In this document: in pieces, positions 48,460 through 60,400 of the stretch
Layout of the letters: the number at the start of each line of letters is the position of its first letter
Numbering within the stretch: position 1 is the first letter of the stretch
Assembly (NCBI RefSeq): GCF_041381155.1
Contig: NC_091135.1
Span: 56,867,997 to 56,931,996 of the forward strand
Direction: 5' to 3'
Origin: Argopecten irradians
Taxonomy: Eukaryota > Mollusca > Bivalvia > Pectinida > Pectinidae
Length of the DNA: 64,000 bases
The notes under the pieces: generated by a model
What the model saw: the letters and a program-made list of their open reading frames with translations, nothing else
Told to the model about the DNA's origin: nothing
Databases searched by the model: none
Translations under genes and position numbers: made by a program

Positions 48460-51400
48460 TTATTTTCCAATGAGAAGTATGTTGTCCTCCACAAAGCTGT
48501 GTTGGGGTACTTCCAGATTGAGGGGAGCTGGTCCTTTACGGATTCTTCCAGAAACGTCATAATGTGATCCATGGCATGGGCAGTAGTATCCACCAAAACT
48601 ACCGGAATTGGCTACCGGAATACATCCTACACATAACAGATTTACAAGTCAGTCAAATTGTACATCAATAATCAATCGATTATAATGGCTTTAAACCATA
48701 ATGATGTAAGGGATACAAGCAATCAAAAGATCAAACATACATCACATTAGTTTCCTCACATTTGTGTAATCTGAAATGTCAATGGTGAATTCTAGCCACA
48801 ATATCAATATTTAAGCCTGTGATCCTCTGTTATCTAATGACTGGTTGTCATAAAATTAAGAATGATGTGAATAGACTGTAATGGGAACACTGAAGTTTTA
48901 TTACAGAAAAGATGATGCCAGAAAATAAAGAAGTGGAGCCAAATGTCTGCTTTTCATTTTACAGGTAATGCGTAATAAACCTATTACATGTATATCTTTG
49001 GGTATATTTTTAAGTTGAGAAATAGAAATTATCAGTTTCAAAAAAATCTTTTATGTAATGAACAGAACACCAGATACATTTTCAGTAATAACCATAATAT
49101 TATTAATATATAGACCAAAACAGAAAAAAGGAAGTATTCTCAAACATCCTGGCATGCTATAAAGGACTCTAACTGAAATAACTCTTTTCATTATCATCAT
49201 AATACCAGTACATCATGTCAAAATTTCAAAAATGGACTAATATCACAACTAATGTGTCACTTTCAATGTTCCTTTTTCATTTTATTTTAACCATTATCAG
49301 ACAAGTGGCTGTTTAAGCATATTTACCTAAATGTGTACAAATTCCGATGACCACAAGCCAATCCTCCTTCTGCGTTCGGTCGGCATCGTGTTGGGGATCA
49401 CGAAGCTCAGCCAAGTTAACACTTCTTTCTGCCTCAGCTTCTGCTGGTGTTCGGTGGCGGACAAAGATTGGCTTGGATCTCCACTTCACTGTTGTGCTCT
49501 TGCCCTCGGGAATTTCCAGGAGGTTAACTTCTACAGTGGCCAAGGCAATTGTGTCTTTAGCTGGGGCAACATATTGTACCAGAGACCTAACCAAATGCTT
49601 GGCTGCATACACAGTCCCCACCGTGCCAACTGTTAAATAAGATCAAATCTTAAATATGTAGGTTGATATTAAGTGATCACAAATATATAAACAAACCTTC
49701 CTGTACAACATAGCTGGTCTGGTTTACATGCAAAAAAGCTTAGCCTAGGTTTTCAGAATTTCATAGTTGTGATGATACTTGTTTTAAAGTTTAAGACCCT
49801 GTTTTAAGAAGTGATTTTTGTACATATATACTGAATATCACTTCTTAAGTGTACATGAACATAACTTAGTTGATATAAAGCGTCTATATATATATATGCA
49901 TCCATCTTAACCTTAGACATCACTGTTGACTGTTGTGTTATTTGTAGATTTTGCCAAAATATGCAAAAAATTATACACTTTTTTGTTGCAAGTCCACAGG
50001 GTTCAGTATATATTTCTGTCACCAAATAACCATGCCATGTTTACTAGTGTTTATAGCATGTAGTATGAGCGCTGGTTTGACCGGATTTGACATTACATAG
50101 CCATACACATCGAGTCCTTTTTTACCTTGACAGAACAATAGCGGTTGTCCACCTAAGAAGTGATGTATAGGTAAACAAAAATCACTAGTTTAAACAGGGT
50201 CTTACATGTAAACCTTAAAGCATCGCTGACAAACAGTATTTTTTCTCTATCAAATACACGAGCAGGTGATTTAGTATTTTTCTTCGGTTACAAAAAATTC
50301 TTACTTTACACCATTACCACCATTGAAAAGTTTGAGCTTCTTAGTTCACTTCAAGATAAAAATATAAAAAATAATTCTTTGCATCCCAAAAAAAATCCAT
50401 GTCACTTTATCATATATATGGAATGAAGTACTGATTGCACATGCACCAAAACTAAAATAAATAATTTCGTATAATTTTTTGTGTTAATTAGACATACATA
50501 TACACGATTAAACACCAAATATAGTTCAAATGATGAATATTGTTTATGGTCTGTCGGAGATGGAGCATCTTTAAGCGAGTTTGCTATTATCCATATGCCA
50601 TTGAACTTAAGTTTGGTAATAATTAATTACAAAAGTCTACTAATATAGAACATTACAGTGTTCTCCCCAGGATTTTTTCACTGCGCAATGGTAATTTTTC
50701 CCCGTTGCAAACTGCGCGGCGCAGCGCGAATAATTTTTTTGTGCCCGATTTAATTTTAATGGCCTAGTGTAATAATAAAAATTAAAATAACAAAAAATAT
50801 TAACATTTTATCTCACTGTCACATTTACTGAATTCAGATTTATTGCATTTAAAAATTATTAGAATTATTTAAATTTTTAAATTAAGATTATTTTAATGTG
50901 TTTCACAGTTCTAGATAATTATGGGATTATGCCCCCAATTCCATCACTATTTGTGTATTTCAAATATTTAAAACAGGCTGTAGTTACTGTATGGTACTGT
51001 AAATTTAACATTAAGATCTAGATTAAAAAAAAAATATTGATAAAACACTGCATAAAAATTTAAGTCTTTTCTAACACATATCTGTACAATTTTATGACAT
51101 GTTTCTTATCATCCAATTATGCTTAAAATTTACAAATTACAAATTTTGGAATTTTTTTCAAATCCGGATTTCTTATACCCATCGATCTGGCTCCATTATT
51201 ACAATTACCTAACACCAAAATGGCGGCCATTTCGGTTGCAAAGTTTGTGGCATCTTTCAGCGATATATGCCTATTTTGACATTAAAAACGTGAGTAAATC
51301 ATTTATAATTGCAAGCAGTGTTTGTTTTTGGGATGATGCTCACTAGCTATAATCAAAACATCTGTTGAAAAGGTGTCAGTTTGTTTCCTAAACTGCCAAT

Positions 51401-54400
51401 GTGCTGCCTACTTCTGTTACGTTGCGTAGCTCACATGATTGAAAGTGATTTGATCAATGATTTCTCCTCTCTCTAGCTGACCTATATCCCCAGACTGCTA
51501 AATAGAACCAGTGAGGTCTTGGTTAGGGAGTAGTCACACCTCTTGTGTTTACTTATCAATGCAATTTAACAGTACAATATGGCAGGGCACCCCTGTTGAT
51601 CACAAGTAATCAACACTGTCACGGTCGTAAAAATGGACCCAACCACATGGCATAGCGGCATGACAGACATCGTAAATTTATGAGAGTACTACATGTCAGG
51701 TAGCAGGAGGGATTTATTATGAGGTTTATATTCAGTAGACCTACTTAGAGAAAATGGGGGTCTGATTTATTGATGTGCAACGGGAGGCTGAAAGTGCGCT
51801 ACGGATGATATTTCCGTGCAACGGCTCAAAATTTCCACGTAACGGGACCGTTACGCGGAAAGGGCCTGGGGAGAACACTGCATTATAAAAGAGAATTATC
51901 CAAATTATTTATAACAAATACCTGCTGTTGTGACGTAAGTGAACATCTTCCTTGATTCACTTGTTTCCTTTGATGAAACCATGGTGTTAGTTGTACTGTT
52001 CCGTCTGTAAGCGTCAAAGTTTGGTGAACCTAGGTCAGAGTGGGCAAATCTCACTGGCACTCTATCTGTAAACAAAAATTAAATAACAATGTACTTCTTC
52101 ACATTATACTTCTTAATACTGCTACAGTGTAGTATTTGCTCTGTTCAAGATTCATCATGTGTTAACTAGCAGAATTTTTATCTTCACATAATTTTACAAA
52201 GACAAAGAAGAACACAAAATGAATTTTGGAGTATTGCCAAAAATTGTGATATTTAGTAATAATTTACACGTATATTTACTGTACATTTAGTGAAGTGGAT
52301 ACACACTGCCAAATCATGTTCACAGTGTTATGACCAGTACTTTATTTTTTATTATTTTTCTTTGTTCTCCATTTTTTGCATATAACATATTTATAAATAC
52401 GTGGGACATCAAAAAACAAGAGGCCCAGAGGGCCTGTATCGCTCACCTGGTTTGTAATGCCAAGTAATGTTCTGAATACAGGTTCATTGTTTCTTTTCTG
52501 AAGGAATTTTAATATTAACCTCTAAATCCCCTATTGGGCCCCACCCCTCCTGCCCCCAGGGAGTCAGAGCCAAAATTTATACAAGTTCTGTTCCCCTTCC
52601 CCCAAGGATGTTTGTGGCCAAATTTGGTTACATTCCATTCAGAACTCTATGACTAGCAGCGATTTAAAGGATTTACCTCTATTTCCCCTATTGGGCCCCG
52701 CCCCTCCTGCCCCCGGGGGATCAGAGCCAAAATTTATACAAGTTCTGTTCCCCTTCCCCCAAGGATGTTTGTGGCCAAATTTGGTTACATTCTATTCAGA
52801 ACTCTATGACTAGTAGCGATTTAAAGGATTTACCTCTATTTCCCCTATTGGGCCCCACCCCTCCTGCCCCCAGGGGGCCAGAGCCAAAATTTATACAAGT
52901 TCTGTTCCCCTTCCCCCAAGGATGTTTGTGGCCAAATTTGGTTACATTCCATGCAGAACTCTATGACAAGTAGCGATTTAAAGGATTTACCTCTATTTCC
53001 CCCATTGGGCCCCGCCCCTCCTGCCCCTGGGGGATCAGAGCCAAAATTTATACAAGTTCTGTTCCCCTTCCCCCAAGGATGTTTGTGGCCAAATTTGGTT
53101 ACATTCCATTCAGAACTCTATGACTAGAAGCGATTTAAAGGATTTACCTCTATTTCCCCTATTGGGCCCCGCCCCTCCTGCCCCCGGGGGACCAGAGCCA
53201 AAATTTATACAAGTTCTGTTCCCCTTCCCCCAAGGATGTTTGTGGCCAAATTTGGTTACATTCCATTCAGAACTCTAGGACAAGTAGCGATTTATAGGAT
53301 TTACCTCTATTTCCCCTATTGGGCCCCGCCCCTCCTCCTGCCCCTGGGGGATCAGAGCCAAAATTTATACAAGTTCTGTTCCCCCCTCCCCCAAGGATGT
53401 TTGTGGCCAAATTTGGTTACAATCCATGCAGAACTCTAGGACAAGTAGCGATTTATAGGATTTACCTCTATTTCCCCTATTGGGCCCCGCCCCTCCTGCC
53501 CCCGGGGGGTCAGAGCCAAAATTTATACAAGTTCTGTTCCCCTTCCCCCAAGGATGTTTGTGACCAAATTTGGTTACAATCCATGCAGAACTCTATGACT
53601 AGTAGCGATTTAAAGGAAATGTTGACGGACGGACGGACGGACGGACGCCGCGCCATGACATAAGCTCACCGGCCCTTCGGGCCAGGTGAGCTAAAAATGA
53701 CATTGTTGGAGTAGGAGTAAAGATAATTCATGTCAATTTTCAACACCTTCTGTGCATTAGTTTTGACAAAATCCTTAAAAAACCCTCGACAAAATCAGGC
53801 ATTTGACATCAGTAGGCATTTGACATTGATGACTTTTTAAATATTAATAAAAACAAAGACATTCAGCGACTGTGTCACAAGCAACATCATAGAGAACCAA
53901 GTGTGTAACAACAGCAGAGGCCTCCAAATACCAGTCAGTACAACAAATCAATATAGACACTCCTTCTTTGTGAAGACAATTATACAGTGGAACCACCTCC
54001 CAGAGAAAGTGGCATGCGCAGAGTCCCTTAGTGCCTTTAAGACCCACTAAGAGAACAAGGCCAATAACAACCAGACACTCTCTCACCGTCATGAAAAAAA
54101 CGGTCCACGGGATCTACGACGAAACACATACAGATACAGATGATTTATCCCATAACTACACATGTTTCACATTGGAAAACCTATGTGATAAATTCCATAA
54201 CAGTTGGTTAAGTCTGTGACGTTAATTTTTTTCTGCTGGTCATTTGGAATAGTAAACCCCAAAGTTTTACTAATCCAACTATTTAATGACTAGATATACT
54301 AAATCATGGGATGGCCTGACAAATGGAATTTTCAATCTTGCCAACAAAATCTAATACAGTAACGTGCCAAAAGTCTTCGTAATTTTTATTTTCCCCTATA

Positions 54401-57400
54401 TATTCTATGTAATTTTACATTTTTTCTTTGATTTTTCCTGATCTCATCTATTGGCAGATTTTAACCAATTTTGGTATACGTAGTTGTAGAAAATTATCTA
54501 CACTTTCAGCTCATAATATTTAACTAACCATTATCTTTGTGTGCTTCAGGTAGCCGTCATCCTTTGAGTAAAGAACAGACTTTATAAGAAGGAAAGTGTT
54601 GAATTATCATTTATGACGGCTACTGGAGACGAACTTGTTTCCTGTCTGTGATTATACCTCGTCATTCCCACGCTACACGATGCCGAGACTTCAGTGCCCC
54701 GTCGAAGGTTGTGCATGGTCTTCTCAAGATCTGGGAGAGGAATTCGCAGCGGCGCTCACAACGGCCCTTCAGATCCACGACAGAACTGCCCATGCTACTC
54801 CGGCCAATCCAACTCCACCGAAACTAAAACTGGACCCACCACGTGTTTCAAATCCTGATCAATGGTCGGCGTTCATTAGACAGTGGGACATGTATAAAGT
54901 CGGAATGGCAGTAACTGACACCGTATTGCCAACTGCTCTTTTCTACTGTTGCGATACTGATCTTCGGATGGACGTTCTCCGTGATCTTCAATGTGACGTA
55001 GCTAACATGGCAGAGGTCGACCTCCTGGCGGCTATAAAAAGACTAGCCGTTAAAGATGAAAGCGTTCTCGTTCACCGGATCAAGCTCAGCAGGATGACAC
55101 AGTCCCCTGGCACCGGTATTAGAACATTCCTCGCAAGTCTCTGTGGTCAGGCCGCACTGTGTCAGTATAGGTCTACGTGCAAGGTAGCATATTGTACTCA
55201 CGTGTTCGACTACAGTGACGAAATCATCAAAGAAAATCTTGTGCGTGGTATTTCTGACCCGGAAATTTTGTCAGATCTGCTCGGCGATTCGAAAACGGAC
55301 CGAACACTGGTCGAAACGGTGTCCTTCATTGCCCAAAAGGAACAGGGCAAAGCGACAAAATGTGCAGTAGGAGATTCCGCAGGCGCCATGAGTTCCACTC
55401 GGAAACAGCTCGGAGACTCTAAACAACAATCGCCGTCATCAGGATCAAAATGTTGGGCATGTGGTGGAGCGTCTCACGGTTCAAGGAACGACCGGAAGAC
55501 CCGTTCTCAACATTGTGAAGCATGGACTTTCACTTGTGGCAAGTGTTCAGGAAAAGGCCACTTCACATCATCGTGCAGTAAATGTACAACTTGTGGAAGT
55601 TGGGGTCATCGCGATGCGTCGTCGAGAGCTTGTCCGCAATCACAACCAATTCGCAAGAACTCAAAAAGTCGTGCATCAGGAACATCTTCGCAGGATGTCA
55701 ACACGGACAAAGCCACTTATGTCTACGATCAACTGTGTAGAACTACCGAGGACAGTGAATCAAACACAAACACTCGCTCGCAAGACGCTCCTAAACGTGG
55801 TCATGAGACTCAACGTCAGGCCCCAAGGCTTGACCATCATGTGTTCAACGGACAATGGATTTCCTGTCCATCCAAACCACATCCAATGATATCGGTTCAG
55901 ATGACACCCTCACCGGACGATCACGCGGCGTTTGGACATCCAATGAAAGACAAATCTGACCTTAAAACAGTGACAATGTCGATGGTGGCTGACACAGGGT
56001 GTCAGAGTTCTATAATACCCCTCAAATCTGCCAACACAATGGGGGTACGGAAACGTGACCTGCTTCCAGTTAAGTTAATCATGCTAGGAGCCATAAAAGA
56101 AGATCTTGGCGTGACAGGAGCAGTCGCAGTTGACATTTCTACAAGAGACACTGACGGATCTGAACAATCGACCCGTTTTTTCTGCTATGTATCTGACACC
56201 ATGGAAAAAGCTTTCCTGTGCAGAGAGGCGTTGGTCTCCCTTGGGGCCATTCCTGAAGAGTTCCCGAAGACTGCACAATCACGAGATGCAACTGCTTCAG
56301 CGGCTGACACAGCGGAAGAAATGTGTTCGTGCCCCAGACGTCGTAGTGAACCTCCTCCACTTCCTACTTCGCTACCGCCAGGGATCCAGGCAACAGAGGA
56401 TAATGTCGAGAGCCTTAAAGAATGGCTTCTTGACTACTACGGGTCTACAACCTTCAACGTATGCGAGCACCAGCCACTACCTCTGATGAAGGGTGAGCCA
56501 TTACAACTCCATGTCGACCCTGATGCAACGCCAGTCGCGACCCATAAACCAGCCATCGTTCCGATCCCCTTTCAGGATAAAGTGTATGCCGATCTACAAC
56601 GTGACGTCCGCATTGGTGTATTGGAACGTGTCAGCGCCAACACACCTACAACATGGTGTTCTAGGATGGTCGTCACTGGTAAGGCCGACGGAACCCCACG
56701 ACGTACCGTAGACTTACAGCCTCAGAATCGACACTCCGTCCGCCAAACCCATCATGTACCCAGCCCATTTCACCTGGCAGACCGCATTCCACAAGGTACC
56801 AAGAAAACGGTTACAGATGCCTGGAATGGGTACCACTCGGTGCCCATCCGAGAGGAAGACAGACACTTCACGACCTTCATTACACCATGGGGACGCTATA
56901 GATACAAGGTGGCTCCGCAAGGATTTCTCGCGAGTGGTGATGCGTACAACCAACGCTTCGATGCCATAATCTCAGACTTCCCGAATAAGGTCAAATGCGT
57001 CGATGACACGTGCATGTGGGAAGACTCCATTGAAGCAGCATTCTTTCAGGCGTGCGAATGGCTTGACTTATGTGCTCGCAACGGCATCACACTCAATCCC
57101 AAGAAATTCCAGTTCGCCCAGGATACCGTTGACTTCGTACCGTTGACTTCGTGGGATTGACGGTCACACCAACGAACATTCGACCAAGTGCCAAGTTCTT
57201 AGACTCCATCAGGAACTTCCCTACACCGACAGACATCACAGGTGCCAGAGCTTGGTTCGGACTTATAAACCAGGGTGCATACGCCTTCGCTATGACAAAA
57301 CAGATGAAACCATTCCGAGCTTTATTGAAACCGTCCACAAAGTTTGTCTGGACAGATGAGCTGGATCAACTGTTCCGTCGGTCAAAAGAAGTCATCACTC

Positions 57401-60400
57401 AGGAAATGAAAGAAGGTGTGCGTCTGTTTGACCCTAACCGACCTACCTGCTTGGCCACCGACTGGTCTGTTGACGGGATAGGCTTCCTCCTGATGCAGAA
57501 GTACTGCTCGTGCACGAAAAGGACTCCCGCCTGCTGTCCCGACGGTTGGAAACTGTGTCTAGTTGGCAGCAGATTCACACACACCCTGCAGAAAGCCGCT
57601 ACGCCCCAATTGAAGGTGAAGCATTGGCTGTTTGTTTACGCACTACACCAGACTCGGTACTACGTCCTGGGATGCAAAGACCTCCTCGTAGCAACCGATC
57701 ACAAGCCGCTCCTCCAAATACTGAATGATCGATCACTCGCGGACATCTCTAACAGACGCCTCCTCAACCTCAAGGAAAAAAACGCTCGGGTACAGGTTCA
57801 CAGTGGTGCATGTCTCTGGAAAGAAGAATCAAGGTCCCGATGCCGCCTCTAGACACCCTGTTTGCAAAGCGGATCAGTTACACCTGCCTGGTGAACCGGA
57901 AGATCTGGATTTGGAGATCGAGCCATTTGTTCCTCTACACGACACTCTCCATAGCCTTTGTCAACAAAGTGAGGATGTAGATCTGGCTGATGACTCGCTC
58001 ACCGTTGCTGCCGCCACTACTGCTTTGTCCTCCCCCGGTACAGTGGTCACGTGGGACATGGTTCGGGAGGCAACTGCCTCAGACACCACAATCGCCGACC
58101 TCATCCATTACGTAAAAACTGGGTTCCCCGACGAATGCAGAAAAAATGCCGATGGCACTACGACCATACCATCGTTTCTCATCTAGTCTGTGTGTTGTAG
58201 ATGGTGTTATTCTTATGGGCCAGCGCGTGCTTATCCCGACGGTACTACAAACCTATACTCGAGGCTCTCCATGCAGCCCATCAGGGTGTTAGTGCTATGC
58301 GTGCGCGTGCAGTTGACTCTGTGTATTGGCCAGACATCACGATCGACATTGCCAAAGTTAGGGATCAATGTTCTCACTGCCATCAGATGGCCAAGTCCAA
58401 CCCAATGCAACCGCCAGCTGAAATAACGCCCCTGGACTACCCATTTCAGAAAATCTGTAGTGATTACTTCACATACAATGGCAAGGACTTTGTAGTGATT
58501 GTTGACAGATACTCTAATTGGCCGATGGTGTTTAGATCGGAGTCCGGTGCAGATGGTCTGGTTAAGCGGCTGCGTGAGACATTTGTAACATTTGGCATCC
58601 CGGAGGAATTAACGTCTGATGGTGGTCCACAGTTCACTGCAGGAAAAACTCAGGTGTTTCTTAAAGACTGGGGTGTCCGACACAGGATTTCTTCGGTGGC
58701 GAATCCTCATGCCAATTGCAGGGCTGAACTGGCTGTTAAGACGATCAAACGGATGCTCATGGACAATATCAACGCATCCGGATCCCTTGACGTGGACAAG
58801 TTTCAGAGGGCTCTGTTGATTTACAGGAACTCCATTGAACCCGAAACGAAGGCATCTCCAGCGTTGATATTGTTTGGTCTACCCATTCGTGATGCCATCC
58901 CAATACCGATGGGTCGATACTCTCCCCATGAGACGTGGACGGAATTAATGTCCCATCGGGAGAAGGCTCTCGCGCGCCGCCACACCAGAGAACACGAACG
59001 GTGGAAAGAGCACACTCACCAGCTTCCACCCCTCAAAGTCGGAGACAACGTGTACCTACAAAATCTTGTTGGGAACCACCCTCGCCGATGGGAGCGAACA
59101 GGAGTTGTTGTAGAAGTACGTCAGTTTCACCAATACGTGGTTCGAGTGGATGGCACCGGTAGAGTGACATTACGAAATCGTCAGCATCTCCGCAAGTTCA
59201 CTCCCTTCAACACCACCTCGCCTTATGCCGCAGTTTCGCCACCCATATCAGACGTACGGCCATCTAAGGTGATGTTGCCTTCCGATGAAATTCCGTCTGC
59301 AGCTGCAGCCCTACGACGACAAGGTGACCAATCGCCGCCTCCACGGACGACACAGGCCACGGCTCCTGTATCACCACCGGCCCCACTCCCCCAACTGTCA
59401 CCACATGTGCGCGGGACACCGGCTCCTATGAGTAGCATGACAACACCGTCACAGGGGGCCACTCCCCCACCAACACCACGTCGGTTAAACTTTTATACAA
59501 CAGGTGACCATGACAACATCCCTCAGCAAATTGAGCCAGTTGTAACGCGAGTACCACGAGCTCTCTCTCGACTTCAGCCACACAACAAGCCAGGTATAAA
59601 GGAACTGGAACCACACGGACCTCGTCATAGTGCAGGAGTTGTACCAAATGATTCATCGTCGTGATATTAACTCTCATACATGTGCATGTGGACTTCAGGA
59701 CAAGACTATTATTTCAGTTTTATATGTCCCATAAAAACTTGCCCTTGGGGGAGGAGATAACTAACCATTATCTTTGTGTGCTTCAGGTAGCCGTCATCCT
59801 TTTCCATATTCCTTCAGTATCATCCATGTATTGAATTTTTCAGCTGGGGGGAGGGATGTACTTTTTGTAATCTGCAACTTGTTTAAATCATTGTTTTATA
59901 ATTATGTTGTTTCATAAGTTGATTTATGTTGTAGTTAATATGTTATTTTCTGAATACCTGTAAAATATACATGCATGTTCACTGTATATGTCATGATGGA
60001 AAAGTATTTCATCCTTTGAGTAAAGAACAGACTTTATAAGAAGGAAAGTGTTGAATTATCATTTACCGTATTTTTGCGCGTATAGTGCGCACTTTTTTTC
60101 ATAAATTATCAAGTGAAAAGTTGGGGTGCGCACTATACGCAAGCACAGGCATTGGGTCATGATGACCGACCGTCAGGTCCAAGCTAAAATGTGCAGTAGC
60201 CTAACATTTTGTACATGTTGAAAGTTATGATTAAATACATGATACTTTAAGTCAATATTCAATGCAATCTTTAATTTCTTGAAAGTCCGTTTTGGGAGCA
60301 CATGTGTTCATGACCGGACACATGTTACGATCGTGAATCTTCAGTAAGGTATCTACAAATCTAAATGGCTAAATGAATACAGTCTGGAGCTTGAAACGAT

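Larger units (their letters stand above)
54521..60065 (+). mobile_element. Ty3/gypsy LTR retrotransposon, decayed
   Basis: Order: shortened 5' repeat (54521-54613), gag with zinc fingers, protease, reverse transcriptase, RNase H, integrase, then two purine tracts and a full 3' repeat (59758-60065). The gag-pol order with integrase last is that of Ty3/gypsy. Coding sequence is broken by at least four frame changes and a stop, described below. It lies in UQCRFS1 intron 1, antisense to the gene. Its base composition (more GC, even codon use) differs from the AT-rich surroundings. Confidence 0.92.

Noticed and set aside
49331-49640. Two plus-strand frames of about 100 codons
   Set aside because: Both are antisense to UQCRFS1 exon 3, which has clear Rieske homology on the minus strand.
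51119-51346. Frame of 75 codons in UQCRFS1 intron 2
   Set aside because: It sits inside the CAGTG-ended element, has no recognisable family, and no splice partner.
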